A DNA stretch of 28,989 nt from Brevibacillus sp. GTDB taxonomy: Bacteria > Bacillota > Bacilli > Brevibacillales > Brevibacillaceae. Where the stretch lies: NCBI GenBank assembly GCA_029240815.1, contig JARDZO010000041.1, forward strand, positions 1 through 28,989. The letters are read 5' to 3'. A model generated the notes under the pieces. The model was not told where the DNA came from. It worked only from the letters and a program-made list of their open reading frames with translations, and ran no database searches. The position numbers were made by a program, and so were the translations under genes. Shown piece after piece: positions 1-8,174 of this stretch (within the stretch, counting starts at the first letter, position 1; every line of letters begins with the position of its first letter).

Positions 1-2
1 CG

Positions 3-722
3 CTGCTGGATCTGCTATACGCCTCAGATGGACGTACACTGAGCGATCTGTGCAACCATCTGCAGATGTCTCGTTTCGGCGTGATGAAGCATCTGCATGT
101 TCTGGAGGAAGCAGGGCTGCTTACGACTCGGAAGGTGGGCAGAGAGAAGCTGCACTACCTGAATCCAGTGTCCATTCGCGAGATTTACGATAGATGGGTG
201 AGCAAATTCACCGAGCCGTGGGTATCAGGGTTAACGTTGTTAAAAACAGAATTGGAGAGTGCAACTGTCATGGGACAAAAACCTCGGCATGTAAACCGCA
301 TTGCGATTAAATCGACTCCCGAACAAATTTGGGGCGCCTTGACCGATCCGTCGAAGACCTCCAAGTATTGGTACAACGGTGCCATTCGAGCAGAATGGAA
401 AGCAGGCAGCCCTTATGAAATCTGGAATCCTCAAGGAGAGGTGCAGGCAAAAGGGGAGCTTCTCGTGGTAGAGCCGCCGCGCAGGCTGGTCATGACATGG
501 CAATTGCTCTCGCTTGCTGAGACTGCAAAAGAGCAGCCTTCCCGTTTGACATGGGAAATCGAGCCGCATGCCGAGTTTTCTGGTGTGACCCTCGTAACCG
601 TTGTTCATGACGAGTTCGAGGATGCACCGAATACGTCTCGTGTATTGGAAGCAGGACTGCCAGTCGTATTATCGGGGATGAAGACGTTGATAGAGACAGG
701 ATCGACGCTGGCTGGGGAATAG
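3..722 (+). CDS. ArsR-type HTH fused to SRPBCC (AHSA1) domain, 5'-truncated by window edge
   Basis: The reading frame is open from base 3, so the true start lies outside the window. The N-terminal part reads as the end of a winged-helix ArsR domain (LSDLCNHLQMSRFGVMKHL, then LEEAGLLTTRKVGREKLHYLNP). From about codon 95 an AHSA1/SRPBCC ligand-binding fold follows (IKSTPEQIWGALTDPSKTSKYWYNG, and later PPRRLVMTW). This fusion is a known type of one-component regulator in Bacillota that binds a small hydrophobic ligand; the ligand cannot be told from sequence. The ATG at 66 is inside the HTH and is not the start. No terminator is visible in the 118 bases before the convergent Lrp gene. Confidence 0.85.
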   Translation: MLDLLYASDGRTLSDLCNHLQMSRFGVMKHLHVLEEAGLLTTRKVGREKLHYLNPVSIREIYDRWVSKFTEPWVSGLTLLKTELESATVMGQKPRHVNRIAIKSTPEQIWGALTDPSKTSKYWYNGAIRAEWKAGSPYEIWNPQGEVQAKGELLVVEPPRRLVMTWQLLSLAETAKEQPSRLTWEIEPHAEFSGVTLVTVVHDEFEDAPNTSRVLEAGLPVVLSGMKTLIETGSTLAGE

Positions 723-840
723 TTGAATAGAAAATGAATCGGCCTGACATCGTAACGCAACCTCTAGAATAGAAGCTAGCATTGCTTACCAGGGTAGCCG
801 GCCCATGTACAAAACGGCATTGGGTTGCGTTGTTCCCCTT

Positions 841-1275
841 TCAATCCACTTCACCTGTAATCCCTTTAAAAGCAAGAGGAGAAGACAGCACTGTCATCGT
901 GGACGTGAATCCATATTTGCTGCAGTGTGACAGGAACGCATTCAATGATTGCATCGAGTGTGTCTGTACCTTCAACATAAAATTAAATTGACCACTGAGC
1001 TGATGCATCTCGACAACATCCTCCGATTGGCTGCCAAACGCGGTTAACCGACCGCAGTCATTGGTTTGAACGAGTATAAAAGCGGTTACGGTCTTCCCCA
1101 GCTTCTCCGGGGAAACGATCGTCCGATAGGAATCGATGATGCCTTTTTCCTCCAGTTTCCGAACGCGCTCTGATACGGCAGGCTGCGTCATGTTAATGGC
1201 CCTGCCCAACTCCGAGAAGGATATCCGAGCGTTTTGCTGCAGAAAGTCCAATATTTTCAGATCGATTTGATCCAT
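841..1275 (-). CDS. Lrp/AsnC family transcriptional regulator
   Basis: The 144-residue protein has the standard Lrp/AsnC layout. An N-terminal helix-turn-helix (QQNARISFSELGRAINMTQPAVSERVRKLEEKGII) is followed by an RAM/ligand-binding half from about residue 60 to 140. Members of this family bind amino acids and act as local or global regulators. The start is supported by AAAGGAGT six bases upstream of the ATG. The gene is divergent from the OYE-type oxidoreductase gene at 1441, with 165 bases between them, so it may control that gene as well as itself. The ligand is unknown. Confidence 0.9.
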   Translation of the reverse strand: MDQIDLKILDFLQQNARISFSELGRAINMTQPAVSERVRKLEEKGIIDSYRTIVSPEKLGKTVTAFILVQTNDCGRLTAFGSQSEDVVEMHQLSGQFNFMLKVQTHSMQSLNAFLSHCSKYGFTSTMTVLSSPLAFKGITGEVD

Positions 1276-1440
1276 TTTTCCACTCCTTTATCTGCTTTTT
1301 CATAAGTTCAAGGTCTATCCAGATAAATGGCTATGAATTCAAAGTATGTACGTATGAACGCTTTGGGTTTCCTCTGTATCCGTTTTTCGTTTTTCCTTAC
1401 AATTTAGGAAAAGAAACAGATCACCGAGGAGGAAAACCTT

Positions 1441-2424
1441 ATGATGAAACAAGTAACAATGAAAAGCCCAATGAACATTGGAAACATTCCGTTGAAAAAT
1501 CGTCTGATCATGGCACCGATGCAGCAAAATCAAGGCACGCTTGAATCGATGGCTACGGACTATCACGTCAGTCACTATCGTGAACGTGCTGGAGGCGTTG
1601 GATTGGTGATTATCGAATCTACTGGTGTTTCGCCCAACGGACGTCTCTATTCTAATGATATCGGCATTTTTACAGACGATCACATCGAATCACTGCGGAG
1701 GGTAGTGGATGCCGTTCACTCAGAAGATACACCGATTTTCATACAGCTTACCCACGGGGGGAGGAAATCGTGGCCGGATGTTATCAGTCGCTTAGTCGCA
1801 CCGAGTCCTATCCGCTATGATGACTTCTACGGTGTACCGGAAGAGATGACAAAGGACGATATCAGACATGTGATCGCTGAGTATCGTGCTGCTACAAAGA
1901 GAAGCCTGCAAGCGGGCTTCGATGGAATCGAGCTGCATATGGCTCACGGGCATTTGCTCCACCAATTTTTATCTCCGCTATCGAACCAGCGAACCGATGA
2001 ATACGGAGGATCACTGGAGAATCGACTACGCATCATTCGTGAGGTGCTCGAAGCCATCCGGGGAGAAGTCGGCAGCGAGTATCCCGTGCAGGTTCGCGTC
2101 TCTGCTTCTGATTTTGCACCGGGTGGTCTCACCCCAGTGGACGTAGCCCAAGCGTTAACTTATTTGGAAGGGTATATCGATGCAATCCATGTATCTGCAG
2201 GAGGTACACTTCCCGTCGCTCCACTGGCTGATGTGGCAGGATATCAGGTACCGTATGCTTCGATCATCAAGCAATATGTAAAGGTCCCTGTTATTGCCGT
2301 GGGGCGGATTCATTCCGAGCAGCTCGCCAATTTTATTCTAGCAGATGAATTGGCAGATTTCATCGCGATTGGTCGTCCTCTGCAAGAAGATCCGCATTTT
2401 GCTCAAAAGCTTTTAGGGGAATAA
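1441..2424 (+). CDS. NADH:flavin oxidoreductase, Old Yellow Enzyme family
   Basis: This is a 327-residue, single-domain FMN-binding TIM barrel. It begins with the family signature (IPLKNRLIMAPM), and the central block GIELHMAHGHLLHQFLSP followed by TDEYGGSLENR contains the active-site histidine pair. The C-terminal phosphate-binding strand reads VIAVGRIHSEQLA ... ADFIAIGRPLQEDP. OYE enzymes reduce activated C=C bonds with NAD(P)H in the cytoplasm. It lacks the long C-terminal FAD/NAD domain of dienoyl-CoA reductases. GAGGAGG lies about nine bases before the tandem ATGATG, so the start could be 1441 or 1444. It is divergent from an Lrp gene and has its own terminator at 2439. The physiological substrate is unknown. 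Confidence 0.9.
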   Translation: MMKQVTMKSPMNIGNIPLKNRLIMAPMQQNQGTLESMATDYHVSHYRERAGGVGLVIIESTGVSPNGRLYSNDIGIFTDDHIESLRRVVDAVHSEDTPIFIQLTHGGRKSWPDVISRLVAPSPIRYDDFYGVPEEMTKDDIRHVIAEYRAATKRSLQAGFDGIELHMAHGHLLHQFLSPLSNQRTDEYGGSLENRLRIIREVLEAIRGEVGSEYPVQVRVSASDFAPGGLTPVDVAQALTYLEGYIDAIHVSAGGTLPVAPLADVAGYQVPYASIIKQYVKVPVIAVGRIHSEQLANFILADELADFIAIGRPLQEDPHFAQKLLGE

Positions 2425-2438
2425 ACAGAAAGAGATAC

Positions 2439-2494
2439 AAAAAGCCACTTGTCAACGGTGAAAGGATATTACCGCTCTGACATGGCTTTTTTTT
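2439..2494 (+). terminator. Intrinsic terminator after OYE gene
   Basis: AAAAAGCCA-CT-TGTCA pairs with TGACATGGCTTTTT, with a two-base bulge. An inner CGGT/ACCG pair extends the stem, and a run of eight T follows. Confidence 0.8.
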
Positions 2495-2605
2495 CCTTTG
2501 ATTGGTATTGTTTTGATAGAGATGTCCGTTTTTTACAATCGACGACAGCAACAGAATGGGATCATATAGGAAACGCAGTACAAATCAACTTATAGGGGGT
2601 TACGG

Positions 2606-3526
2606 ATGAGATACCTTGATCAAAGCAACATGGAGACCGCACGGCATTTCATGAAGCAACGGGCAAGACCTCTTGAACAAGCGATCTATGAATATGCGTT
2701 CGAATCTGGTTCCGACGAAAAGGTGTTGAAGGAGCTTTCTGCCTTTCAAAATCCGGACGGAGGATTTGGCCACGGATTGGAGCCCGATCTGCGTTGCAAG
2801 GAATCGTCTGCCTTGGCAACCACTCGTGCCCTCGAAATTCTGGGACACATGCCTTTGTCCGATGAGAGATCCGGAATGATTCAAAAGGCGCTTACTTACT
2901 TTGTTCATTCGTATCGAGAAGATCGGCAGGGATGGGACATCATACCCCCGGAAGCAGAAAATGCCCCTCGCGCGGTTTGGTGGAAATATGGTGTATTTGC
3001 AAAAAACTGGGGGAACCCGAATGCGCAGATCATTGCTTTCTTCTTGGACCACCGCTTGCTGTTTCCCTATGAGAAACTCGATGATCTCGTACAATCTGCA
3101 ATCGATTATTTCCTCAACGACTGCGATGTGCAGGAAATGCATGAGCTTTTTTGTTACCTGCACCTGATGGAGCGCCTGGATGAATCACAGCAAGCATTAC
3201 TCGATGGAAAGATGCAACGCTTTCTCGACAATTGTATTCCCACGGACCCGCAACAAAGGGAAGGATATGGGGCAGAACCATTGCAGGCTGCCGACTCTCC
3301 AAAATCAAGATATTTTCCGAAATACGCAAGCGTGATTCCAGATGAGCTGGACAGGCTGATCGGCGACCAAGGCGAGGACGGTGCTTGGGTACCCAGCTGG
3401 ACATGGTACCAATATGAAGAAGAATGGCAACAGGCAAAAGAAGAATGGAAAGGCATACTCACTTTACAATCACTGCGGACGCTGCAAAATTATGACCGGT
3501 TATTCCTTACTTTCAATGGAGGTTGA
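2606..3526 (+). CDS. Alpha/alpha-toroid-like protein (prenyltransferase/squalene-cyclase repeat type), function unknown
   Basis: The protein is 306 residues, helical, with no signal peptide or membrane segment. QNPDGGFG near residue 50 matches the QxxDGGxG turn found in protein prenyltransferase and terpene-cyclase repeats. A second weaker copy, GDQGEDGAW, lies near residue 255 just before a Trp-rich tail (VPSWTWYQYEEEW). This suggests a toroid fold, but with only two recognisable repeats and no obvious catalytic DxDD or zinc site, no enzymatic role should be claimed. AGGGGG precedes the ATG at 2606. The downstream VOC gene follows closely and probably shares the transcript. Confidence 0.75.
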   Translation: MRYLDQSNMETARHFMKQRARPLEQAIYEYAFESGSDEKVLKELSAFQNPDGGFGHGLEPDLRCKESSALATTRALEILGHMPLSDERSGMIQKALTYFVHSYREDRQGWDIIPPEAENAPRAVWWKYGVFAKNWGNPNAQIIAFFLDHRLLFPYEKLDDLVQSAIDYFLNDCDVQEMHELFCYLHLMERLDESQQALLDGKMQRFLDNCIPTDPQQREGYGAEPLQAADSPKSRYFPKYASVIPDELDRLIGDQGEDGAWVPSWTWYQYEEEWQQAKEEWKGILTLQSLRTLQNYDRLFLTFNGG

Positions 3527-3534
3527 GTCTCGTT

Positions 3535-3957
3535 ATGAAACCACGTATTACCGTATTGACATTGGGTGTAGATGATTTGGAAAGATCGTTGAAATTCTAT
3601 CGCGACGGTCTGGGGCTACCGACGGAAGGAATTGTCGGGCGAGAATTTGAGCACGGGGCCGTTGCTTTTTTCGACTTGCAAGCTGGGGTAAAGCTCGCTC
3701 TCTGGAATCGCAAGGATTTGGCCTATGAAACAAAGGTACCGCTGGCAGCATCGAGTCCTACCGAATTTACGATAGGGCACAATGTAGGGAGCAAAGCGGA
3801 AGTGGATCTAGTGATGGAAGAAGCCAAAAAAGCAGGGGCGACCATCACAGACCCCGCACATGATACCTTCTGGGGTGGATACTCAGGCCATTTCCAAGAC
3901 CCGGATGGACATTTGTGGGAAGTAGTCTGGAATCCAGCTTGGGAAATCAACGATTAG
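3535..3957 (+). CDS. VOC (glyoxalase/bleomycin-resistance fold) family protein
   Basis: This 140-residue protein has two beta-alpha-beta-beta-beta units typical of the vicinal oxygen chelate superfamily: an N-terminal VLTLGVDDLERSLKFYRDGLG and a C-terminal GHFQDPDGHLWEVVWNP. In this superfamily a His and Glu from each unit usually hold a metal. A glyoxalase, dioxygenase or resistance role cannot be chosen from sequence. A TTG at 3523 is in frame, but the GGAGG at 3518-3522 abuts it. The ATG at 3535, 12 bases downstream of that site, is the better start. The ribosome site lies inside the last codons of the preceding gene, so the pair is probably translated from one message. A terminator follows at 4032. 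Confidence 0.88.
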   Translation: MKPRITVLTLGVDDLERSLKFYRDGLGLPTEGIVGREFEHGAVAFFDLQAGVKLALWNRKDLAYETKVPLAASSPTEFTIGHNVGSKAEVDLVMEEAKKAGATITDPAHDTFWGGYSGHFQDPDGHLWEVVWNPAWEIND

Positions 3958-4031
3958 CAGAGGGAAGTCCTTCTCCAAATGCGTGAGTGGGGAGAAAAAA
4001 GAATGGGTGAAAAAAGCACAAAGTGATTTAG

Positions 4032-4057
4032 TCCACGGAAAGTTCGTGGATTTTTTT
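4032..4057 (+). terminator. Intrinsic terminator after VOC gene
   Basis: TCCACG (4032-4037) pairs with CGTGGA (4045-4050) across a seven-base loop, followed directly by seven T. Confidence 0.8.
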
Positions 4058-4079
4058 ATGACAAGTACTAAAACGATGC

Positions 4080-4172
4080 ATGCGCAGCTATGAGACACCA
4101 AAGGGAACCATTCAGATTCCATCAGAACCACAACGAATCGTGACAGACTACTACGGTGGGGGAGTTAAGAGC
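4080..4172 (+). pseudogene. Relic of an iron-siderophore ABC transporter substrate-binding protein
   Basis: Frame 4080 reads YETPKGTIQIPSEPQRIVTD followed by YYGGGVK. This matches the start of the mature domain of FhuD/YfiY-type siderophore-binding lipoproteins, where a block such as 'YETPKG.v.IP..PqRIVtdyy.GeLLaLGVk' is characteristic (family knowledge). There is no signal peptide or lipobox upstream. The match collapses after about 27 residues, apparently with an internal deletion between YYGG and GVK. The next bases form the terminator of the convergent cyclase gene. This is a short leftover, not an active gene. Confidence 0.6.
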
Positions 4173-4176
4173 ACAA

Positions 4177-4210
4177 CAAAAAAGCGCAACGGCTTAGGCT
4201 GCGCTTCTTT
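4177..4210 (-). terminator. Intrinsic terminator of the GNAT-cyclase transcript
   Basis: On the minus strand, AAGCGCA (4200-4206) and TGCGCTT (4182-4188) form a seven-pair stem with an 11-base loop, followed by a T run. Confidence 0.75.
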
Positions 4211-4223
4211 CTTATGTGAGGGA

Positions 4224-4961
4224 TCAAGGCAAAATGGCGAACGACCGCACCGGAAATCCGGATGCTTTCTCCGGTTTCGGGACGATATTGACGATGACAG
4301 CTCCTTTAGCTGGAAGCTGGTCCAGGTTGGTCAAGAGCTCGACCTGGTACGTGTCTTGCTCGAGCACATAATACTCGCCCAGCAAGGCTCCGTTTTTCTG
4401 ATAATCTAGACTGGAATCGGTATCAAACGTCTCGTGACCTACAGCCTTGATTTTTCTTTCTTCAAACAAAAATTGCAAAGCTGCGAGAGACCAACCGGGA
4501 GCATGATTATTGCCATCTGCGTCTTTGTTGTTAAACGCTTCGACATCGGGCCAACGCTTGCTCCAATCTGTTCGAAGGGCAACGAATGTGCCCTCTTCGA
4601 TCTGACCGTGCTCGGCTTCGAATTGCAGGATATCTTCTACGCTCAGCGAATAGTCGTTATGATCCGCGGCTTCTTTTGACTTATCGATGACGACGAGCGG
4701 CAACACCAGTTCCTTCAGCTCGATTTCGTCTACATAGCGCTTGCCCTGTACGAAGTGGATCGGTGCATCCAGATGCGTGCCATATTGACCTGCAAAAGTA
4801 AAGCTTTGGGCAAAAAAGCCATCATCATGATTGAACAAGGTCTTGAAGGTGGCACCGTCAAAGGCAGAAAAATGCGGAGACTCTGGACCAAACGTATGCG
4901 TCAAGTCTACCCACTGTTTATTCTTTAGCAACGCTAGGGCATGAAGCAATTCGCTCATCAT
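4224..4961 (-). CDS. Cyclase family protein (kynurenine formamidase/isatin hydrolase-like metal hydrolase)
   Basis: This 245-residue protein carries the cyclase-family metal site GQYGTHLDAPIHF near residues 58-70 (H-G-T-H-x-D-x-P-x-H pattern). The later GHETFDTDSS segment supplies the second conserved His/Glu region. The family comprises Mn/Zn-dependent amide and lactam hydrolases, including KynB and isatin hydrolase. The sequence is longer than KynB and is not accompanied by other tryptophan-degradation genes, so the substrate is open. GAGGTG six bases upstream supports the MMSELL start. It lies nine bases after the GNAT gene on the same strand, so the two probably share a message that ends at the terminator near 4182. 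Confidence 0.85.
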   Translation of the reverse strand: MMSELLHALALLKNKQWVDLTHTFGPESPHFSAFDGATFKTLFNHDDGFFAQSFTFAGQYGTHLDAPIHFVQGKRYVDEIELKELVLPLVVIDKSKEAADHNDYSLSVEDILQFEAEHGQIEEGTFVALRTDWSKRWPDVEAFNNKDADGNNHAPGWSLAALQFLFEERKIKAVGHETFDTDSSLDYQKNGALLGEYYVLEQDTYQVELLTNLDQLPAKGAVIVNIVPKPEKASGFPVRSFAILP

Positions 4962-4970
4962 CTGTTCACC

Positions 4971-5501
4971 TCATCTTGATTTTCGTAAAACAGTTATAAA
5001 ACCATCCAGGATTTCATGACTGACAGAAAATCCTTTGCGCTTATAGAATTCCAGAGCGTCATCATTGCCATTTGAGACATAAATGAAGTAATCATCGACA
5101 TCATCAAATTGCTTCAACCATTCCATGGACATATGAAAAAGCTTGGATCCAACCCCATACTGTCTGTACTCTTCCTGAATATAAAATTGCGATAAACAAC
5201 CTACGTTCTTTCTGCTAACAGAAGAGAGGTCAAAAAATGTGGCAAATGCGTTTGAATAGGCTTCTTTAGGAGAGATATTGGAATAAACATAGCCTACGAT
5301 TTTATCGTCATCTTTCACGACCACAATATAATTGTGCAGGGCGCCTTTAACGGAAGGAACCATTCGCGTGTCAAAATTCATGCTGTCAAACAATTCTGGT
5401 CGTATGTATGATTTTGCCTTTTGAAAGGCCATCAGTTCATTACATAGATCTCTGCAGTATTCGATGTCATCTTCGGATATGATTTCATATTGCAAATCCA
5501 T
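4971..5501 (-). CDS. GNAT family N-acetyltransferase
   Basis: The 176-residue protein has the GNAT core. A central beta-strand region (IVGYVYSNISP) precedes the acetyl-CoA pyrophosphate loop at EEYRQYGVGSKLFHMSMEWL, a good match to the Q/RxxGxG/A motif. The C-terminal strand ends NGNDDALEFYKRKGFSVSHEIL, the usual 'A..fYek.GF' signature. The acceptor substrate cannot be predicted. GGGAGGGA upstream of the ATG at 5501 supports the start. It is the first gene of a two-gene minus-strand unit with the cyclase gene. Confidence 0.88.
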   Translation of the reverse strand: MDLQYEIISEDDIEYCRDLCNELMAFQKAKSYIRPELFDSMNFDTRMVPSVKGALHNYIVVVKDDDKIVGYVYSNISPKEAYSNAFATFFDLSSVSRKNVGCLSQFYIQEEYRQYGVGSKLFHMSMEWLKQFDDVDDYFIYVSNGNDDALEFYKRKGFSVSHEILDGFITVLRKSR

Positions 5502-5688
5502 AGCTATCCCTCCCTTTTCTCTATCATTCTATTTCCACTCTCTGGATTCCTACCTGTGCGAGAGGCGTTAGCATGTCCGGTCGGGAGGAGAAAAGATCGC
5601 AATCGAAAAGAAGCGTCTGCCTCCGATTTTTATTACGATAAATCCATGAGGGAATAAGCGATCATGTTCGAAGAAAAGAGGAGGATTC

Positions 5689-6093
5689 ATGGTGAGAGAT
5701 ACGATGACAAAAGGCAGGCTTTGGACGGCACGAATCATGTCGGGCCTGGTGATTTTATTTATGTTGTTTGATAGCATCATGAAATTTGTCAAACCTGCTC
5801 CTGTTGTAGAAGGAACGTTGGAGCTCGGCTATTCCGAGCATCATATTGTGGTGATTGGCGCTCTCGGCTTACTATCCACTCTCTTTTATCTGATTCCGCG
5901 CACCACTTTTTTCGGGGCCGTGTTACTGACAGGATATTTTGGAGGCGTCATCGCCACCCACATTCGCATGGATGCCCCGTTGTTTACGCACACATTATTC
6001 CCCGTGTATCTGGCTGTATTGATGTGGGGAGGCATTTGGCTGAGACATGAAAAAGTCCGCAAGCTGGTACCCTTTGCAAAGAGTGAAGGGTGA
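5689..6093 (+). CDS. DoxX family membrane protein
   Basis: The 134-residue protein has four hydrophobic segments (about residues 14-33, 52-68, 74-90 and 99-116), as in the small DoxX family. The first helix contains the pattern SGLVILFMLFDSIMKF, and the second starts after a short polar loop. DoxX-like proteins are poorly defined membrane proteins; some associate with thiol-redox or quinone enzymes. AGAGGAGG lies four bases before the ATG. The gene stands alone, divergent from the GNAT gene and followed by the leuA promoter. Confidence 0.85.
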   Translation: MVRDTMTKGRLWTARIMSGLVILFMLFDSIMKFVKPAPVVEGTLELGYSEHHIVVIGALGLLSTLFYLIPRTTFFGAVLLTGYFGGVIATHIRMDAPLFTHTLFPVYLAVLMWGGIWLRHEKVRKLVPFAKSEG

Positions 6094-6151
6094 GAATTAG
6101 CAGAGCTCGTTCGCGATTTTTTACAGAATAAATCATGCGGGGAATAGGTGG

Positions 6152-6180
6152 TTGACAGCTTCGAAATCATGACCTATAAT
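6152..6180 (+). promoter_or_regulatory. SigA-type promoter of the leuA T-box leader
   Basis: TTGACA (6152-6157), a 17-base spacer and TATAAT (6175-6180) are both perfect consensus hexamers. Transcription should start near 6187, just before the T-box leader. Confidence 0.9.
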
Positions 6181-6189
6181 TTGCAATAA

Positions 6190-6447
6190 TCTAATAATTA
6201 ACTGTTGCGATTAGAAATAGTAGATCTGAATCGAACTTGCAGAGAGCCGTTGGTTGGTGCAAAACGGCAGTATCGATCATTTCGAACTCGTCTATGAACT
6301 GCTGCCTGACAATGTAGGGTAAGCCGGAATTCCACCGTTACAAGGATAGATGGTGATGGCCATCGAATGAGCTCATTTCGAATGAAATGAAGTAGAGTGG
6401 TACCGCGGGTTCAACCTCGCCTCTATACGTAGAGGCGGGGTTTTTTA
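6190..6447 (+). promoter_or_regulatory. T-box riboswitch (leucine) controlling leuA
   Basis: The leader carries the diagnostic T-box bulge sequence GTAGAGTGGTACCGCGGG (6392-6409), which binds the free acceptor end of uncharged tRNA. It is followed at once by a terminator whose 5' arm overlaps the antiterminator. Upstream, the stem I distal loop is visible at 6246-6269 (GCCGTTGGTTGGTGC ... ACGGC). The specifier is most likely CTC at 6287-6289 after GAA. A second candidate, CTG in GAACTG at about 6297, is also a leucine codon, so both readings give leucine. This agrees with leuA downstream: leucine starvation leaves tRNA-Leu uncharged, and readthrough follows. Confidence 0.93.
6415..6446 (+). 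terminator. T-box-controlled terminator
   Basis: CCTCGCCTCTA pairs with TAGAGGCGGGG around a four-base loop, followed by six T. It is mutually exclusive with the antiterminator that includes ACCGCGGG. Confidence 0.9.
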
Positions 6448-6474
6448 GTTGGTTAAAGTCCGGGTTTAACCAAC
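6448..6474 (+). other. Perfect 10-bp hairpin between T-box terminator and leuA RBS
   Basis: GTTGGTTAAA (6448-6457) and TTTAACCAAC (6465-6474) are exact inverted copies around a seven-base loop. There is no T tract, so it is not a terminator. It would form only in readthrough mRNA, about 32 bases before the leuA ribosome site, and could act as a 5' stabiliser or processing site. Confidence 0.6.
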
Positions 6475-6521
6475 CCCGCTTGAACATATAGATAACCAGT
6501 ACTGTGGAGGAGGAATGGAAG

Positions 6522-8075
6522 ATGAATGGAAAAATTATCATGCTGGATACGACCTTGCGGGACGGGGAACAAGTCCCAGGAGCCAAACTGAACGTCCATC
6601 AAAAGGTGGAGTTCGCACAACAATTGAAACGGCTGCAGGTGGATATGATCGAAGCCGGATTCCCAGCTTCTTCGGAAGGGGATTTTCAGGCTGTACAGGA
6701 GATCGCCCGCAGCGTAGGGGATGCCGTATCCATTACTGCACTGGCTCGTGCTGTGAAAGGCGACATCGACGCCGTATACAACAGTATCAAGCTCGCACAA
6801 AATCCGTTCATTCATATCGTTCTGGGTACTTCGGACATTCATGTGGAAAAGAAGTTCAACCGTTCCAAAGACGCTGTCTTGCAACAAGGTGTCGATGCGG
6901 TTAAATACGCGAAAACATTAATGCCTCACGTGCAGTATTCCACCGAGGATGCGTCCCGTTCGGAATTTGAATATTTGTGGGAAACGATCGAAGCCGTCGT
7001 CAAAGCAGGAGCGACGATTATCAACGTACCTGATACAGTCGGATATGCGGTGCCTGAGCAATTTGGAGAACTGATCCGCAAGATTAATGATCGACTCAAA
7101 AACCTCAATCCTGATGTGATCTTGAGCGTCCATTGCCACAACGACCTCGGACTTGCGACGGCAAACACGCTCGCGGCTATCAAGAATGGAGCGCAAAAAG
7201 TAGAGTGTACGATCAACGGGTTGGGCGAGCGCGCGGGCAATACCTCATTGGAGGAAGTCGTGATGGCACTCAAAGTGCGGGAGAATTACTTCCAATGCGG
7301 GACCAACATCAAAACGACGGAGCTGCTCCGTACTTCCCGCTTGCTCACTTACCTGACCGGACTCGATGTACAGGTGAACAAAGCGATTACGGGCGACAAT
7401 GCCTTTGCCCATTCTTCTGGCATCCATCAGGACGGACTGCTGAAGGACAAACAAGTGTATGAAATTATGTCCCCAGAAGAGGTCGGCGCGGACAGCATGG
7501 AGCTGATCTTGACGGCACGCTCCGGTCGTCACGCTTTTAAAAATGCGGTGGAAAAGATGGGCTTTGATACGAGTGATGCGGAAGAATTTGAAGAGCTGTT
7601 TGAAAAGTTCCTCACGTTGGCAGATGCGAAAAAAGAAGTCTACGACCACGATGTGTTCTATCTGGTGACGAATCACCGTACGCTGGATACACGCGATAGC
7701 CATTTGTACGAATTGGAATCCTTCCAGGTCGTGACGAATGATATGTATCCAACGGCTACCGTGAAATTGAAAAGAGGCACAGAGATCTTCAAGGAAAGTG
7801 CAGTCGGGGATGGGCCGATCGATGCCCTATACAGCGTAATCAAAACGTTGGTGGGTCTGGACGTAGAGCTGAAGGATTACAAAATCAACAGCATGTCCAG
7901 AGGCAAAGAAGCGATTGGTCGAGTCAACATCCGTATTGAATACCTAGGCAAAACGTACTCGGGTCGCGCGATGGACACCGATATCATCAAGGCGAGTGCC
8001 ATGGCGTTCCTGAACGGAATCAATGCTGTGATCCTGGATGTAGCAAACGAGAGCCTGAGTCTCGTTCAGCAATAA
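6522..8075 (+). CDS. leuA: 2-isopropylmalate synthase
   Basis: LeuA condenses 2-ketoisovalerate with acetyl-CoA, the first committed step of leucine synthesis. The 517-residue protein starts with the DRE-TIM motif (DTTLRDGEQVPGAKL). It has the metal-binding HCHNDLGLA block near residue 200 and the SGIHQDG segment near 300. From about residue 390 onward it carries the LeuA allosteric domain (DALYSVIKTLVG ... GKEAIGRVNIRIEY), the site of leucine feedback. An upstream in-frame GTG (6504) overlaps the ribosome site GGAGGAGGA, so the ATG at 6522 is the start; the length then equals that of typical Bacillus LeuA. It stands alone rather than inside an ilv-leu operon, with its own T-box and a strong terminator at 8108. 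Confidence 0.96.
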   Translation: MNGKIIMLDTTLRDGEQVPGAKLNVHQKVEFAQQLKRLQVDMIEAGFPASSEGDFQAVQEIARSVGDAVSITALARAVKGDIDAVYNSIKLAQNPFIHIVLGTSDIHVEKKFNRSKDAVLQQGVDAVKYAKTLMPHVQYSTEDASRSEFEYLWETIEAVVKAGATIINVPDTVGYAVPEQFGELIRKINDRLKNLNPDVILSVHCHNDLGLATANTLAAIKNGAQKVECTINGLGERAGNTSLEEVVMALKVRENYFQCGTNIKTTELLRTSRLLTYLTGLDVQVNKAITGDNAFAHSSGIHQDGLLKDKQVYEIMSPEEVGADSMELILTARSGRHAFKNAVEKMGFDTSDAEEFEELFEKFLTLADAKKEVYDHDVFYLVTNHRTLDTRDSHLYELESFQVVTNDMYPTATVKLKRGTEIFKESAVGDGPIDALYSVIKTLVGLDVELKDYKINSMSRGKEAIGRVNIRIEYLGKTYSGRAMDTDIIKASAMAFLNGINAVILDVANESLSLVQQ

Positions 8076-8107
8076 GCAATAGAACCAGGACTCGTATGTG
8101 AGCGGGC

Positions 8108-8151
8108 AAAAAAGGTTGCACCGTCCTATTTCAGGGCAGTGCAACCTTTTT
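8108..8151. terminator. Bidirectional intrinsic terminator after leuA
   Basis: AAAAAAGGTTGCAC and GTGCAACCTTTTT form a stem of at least 13 pairs with A and T tails on both sides, so it can also end minus-strand transcription from the SDR relic. Confidence 0.88.
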
Positions 8152-8174
8152 GATGTGAAGACAAGGAGAATGGC

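Noticed and set aside
782..991. Short plus-strand ORF starting before the Lrp gene
   Set aside because: Mostly antisense to the Lrp gene and without a ribosome site.
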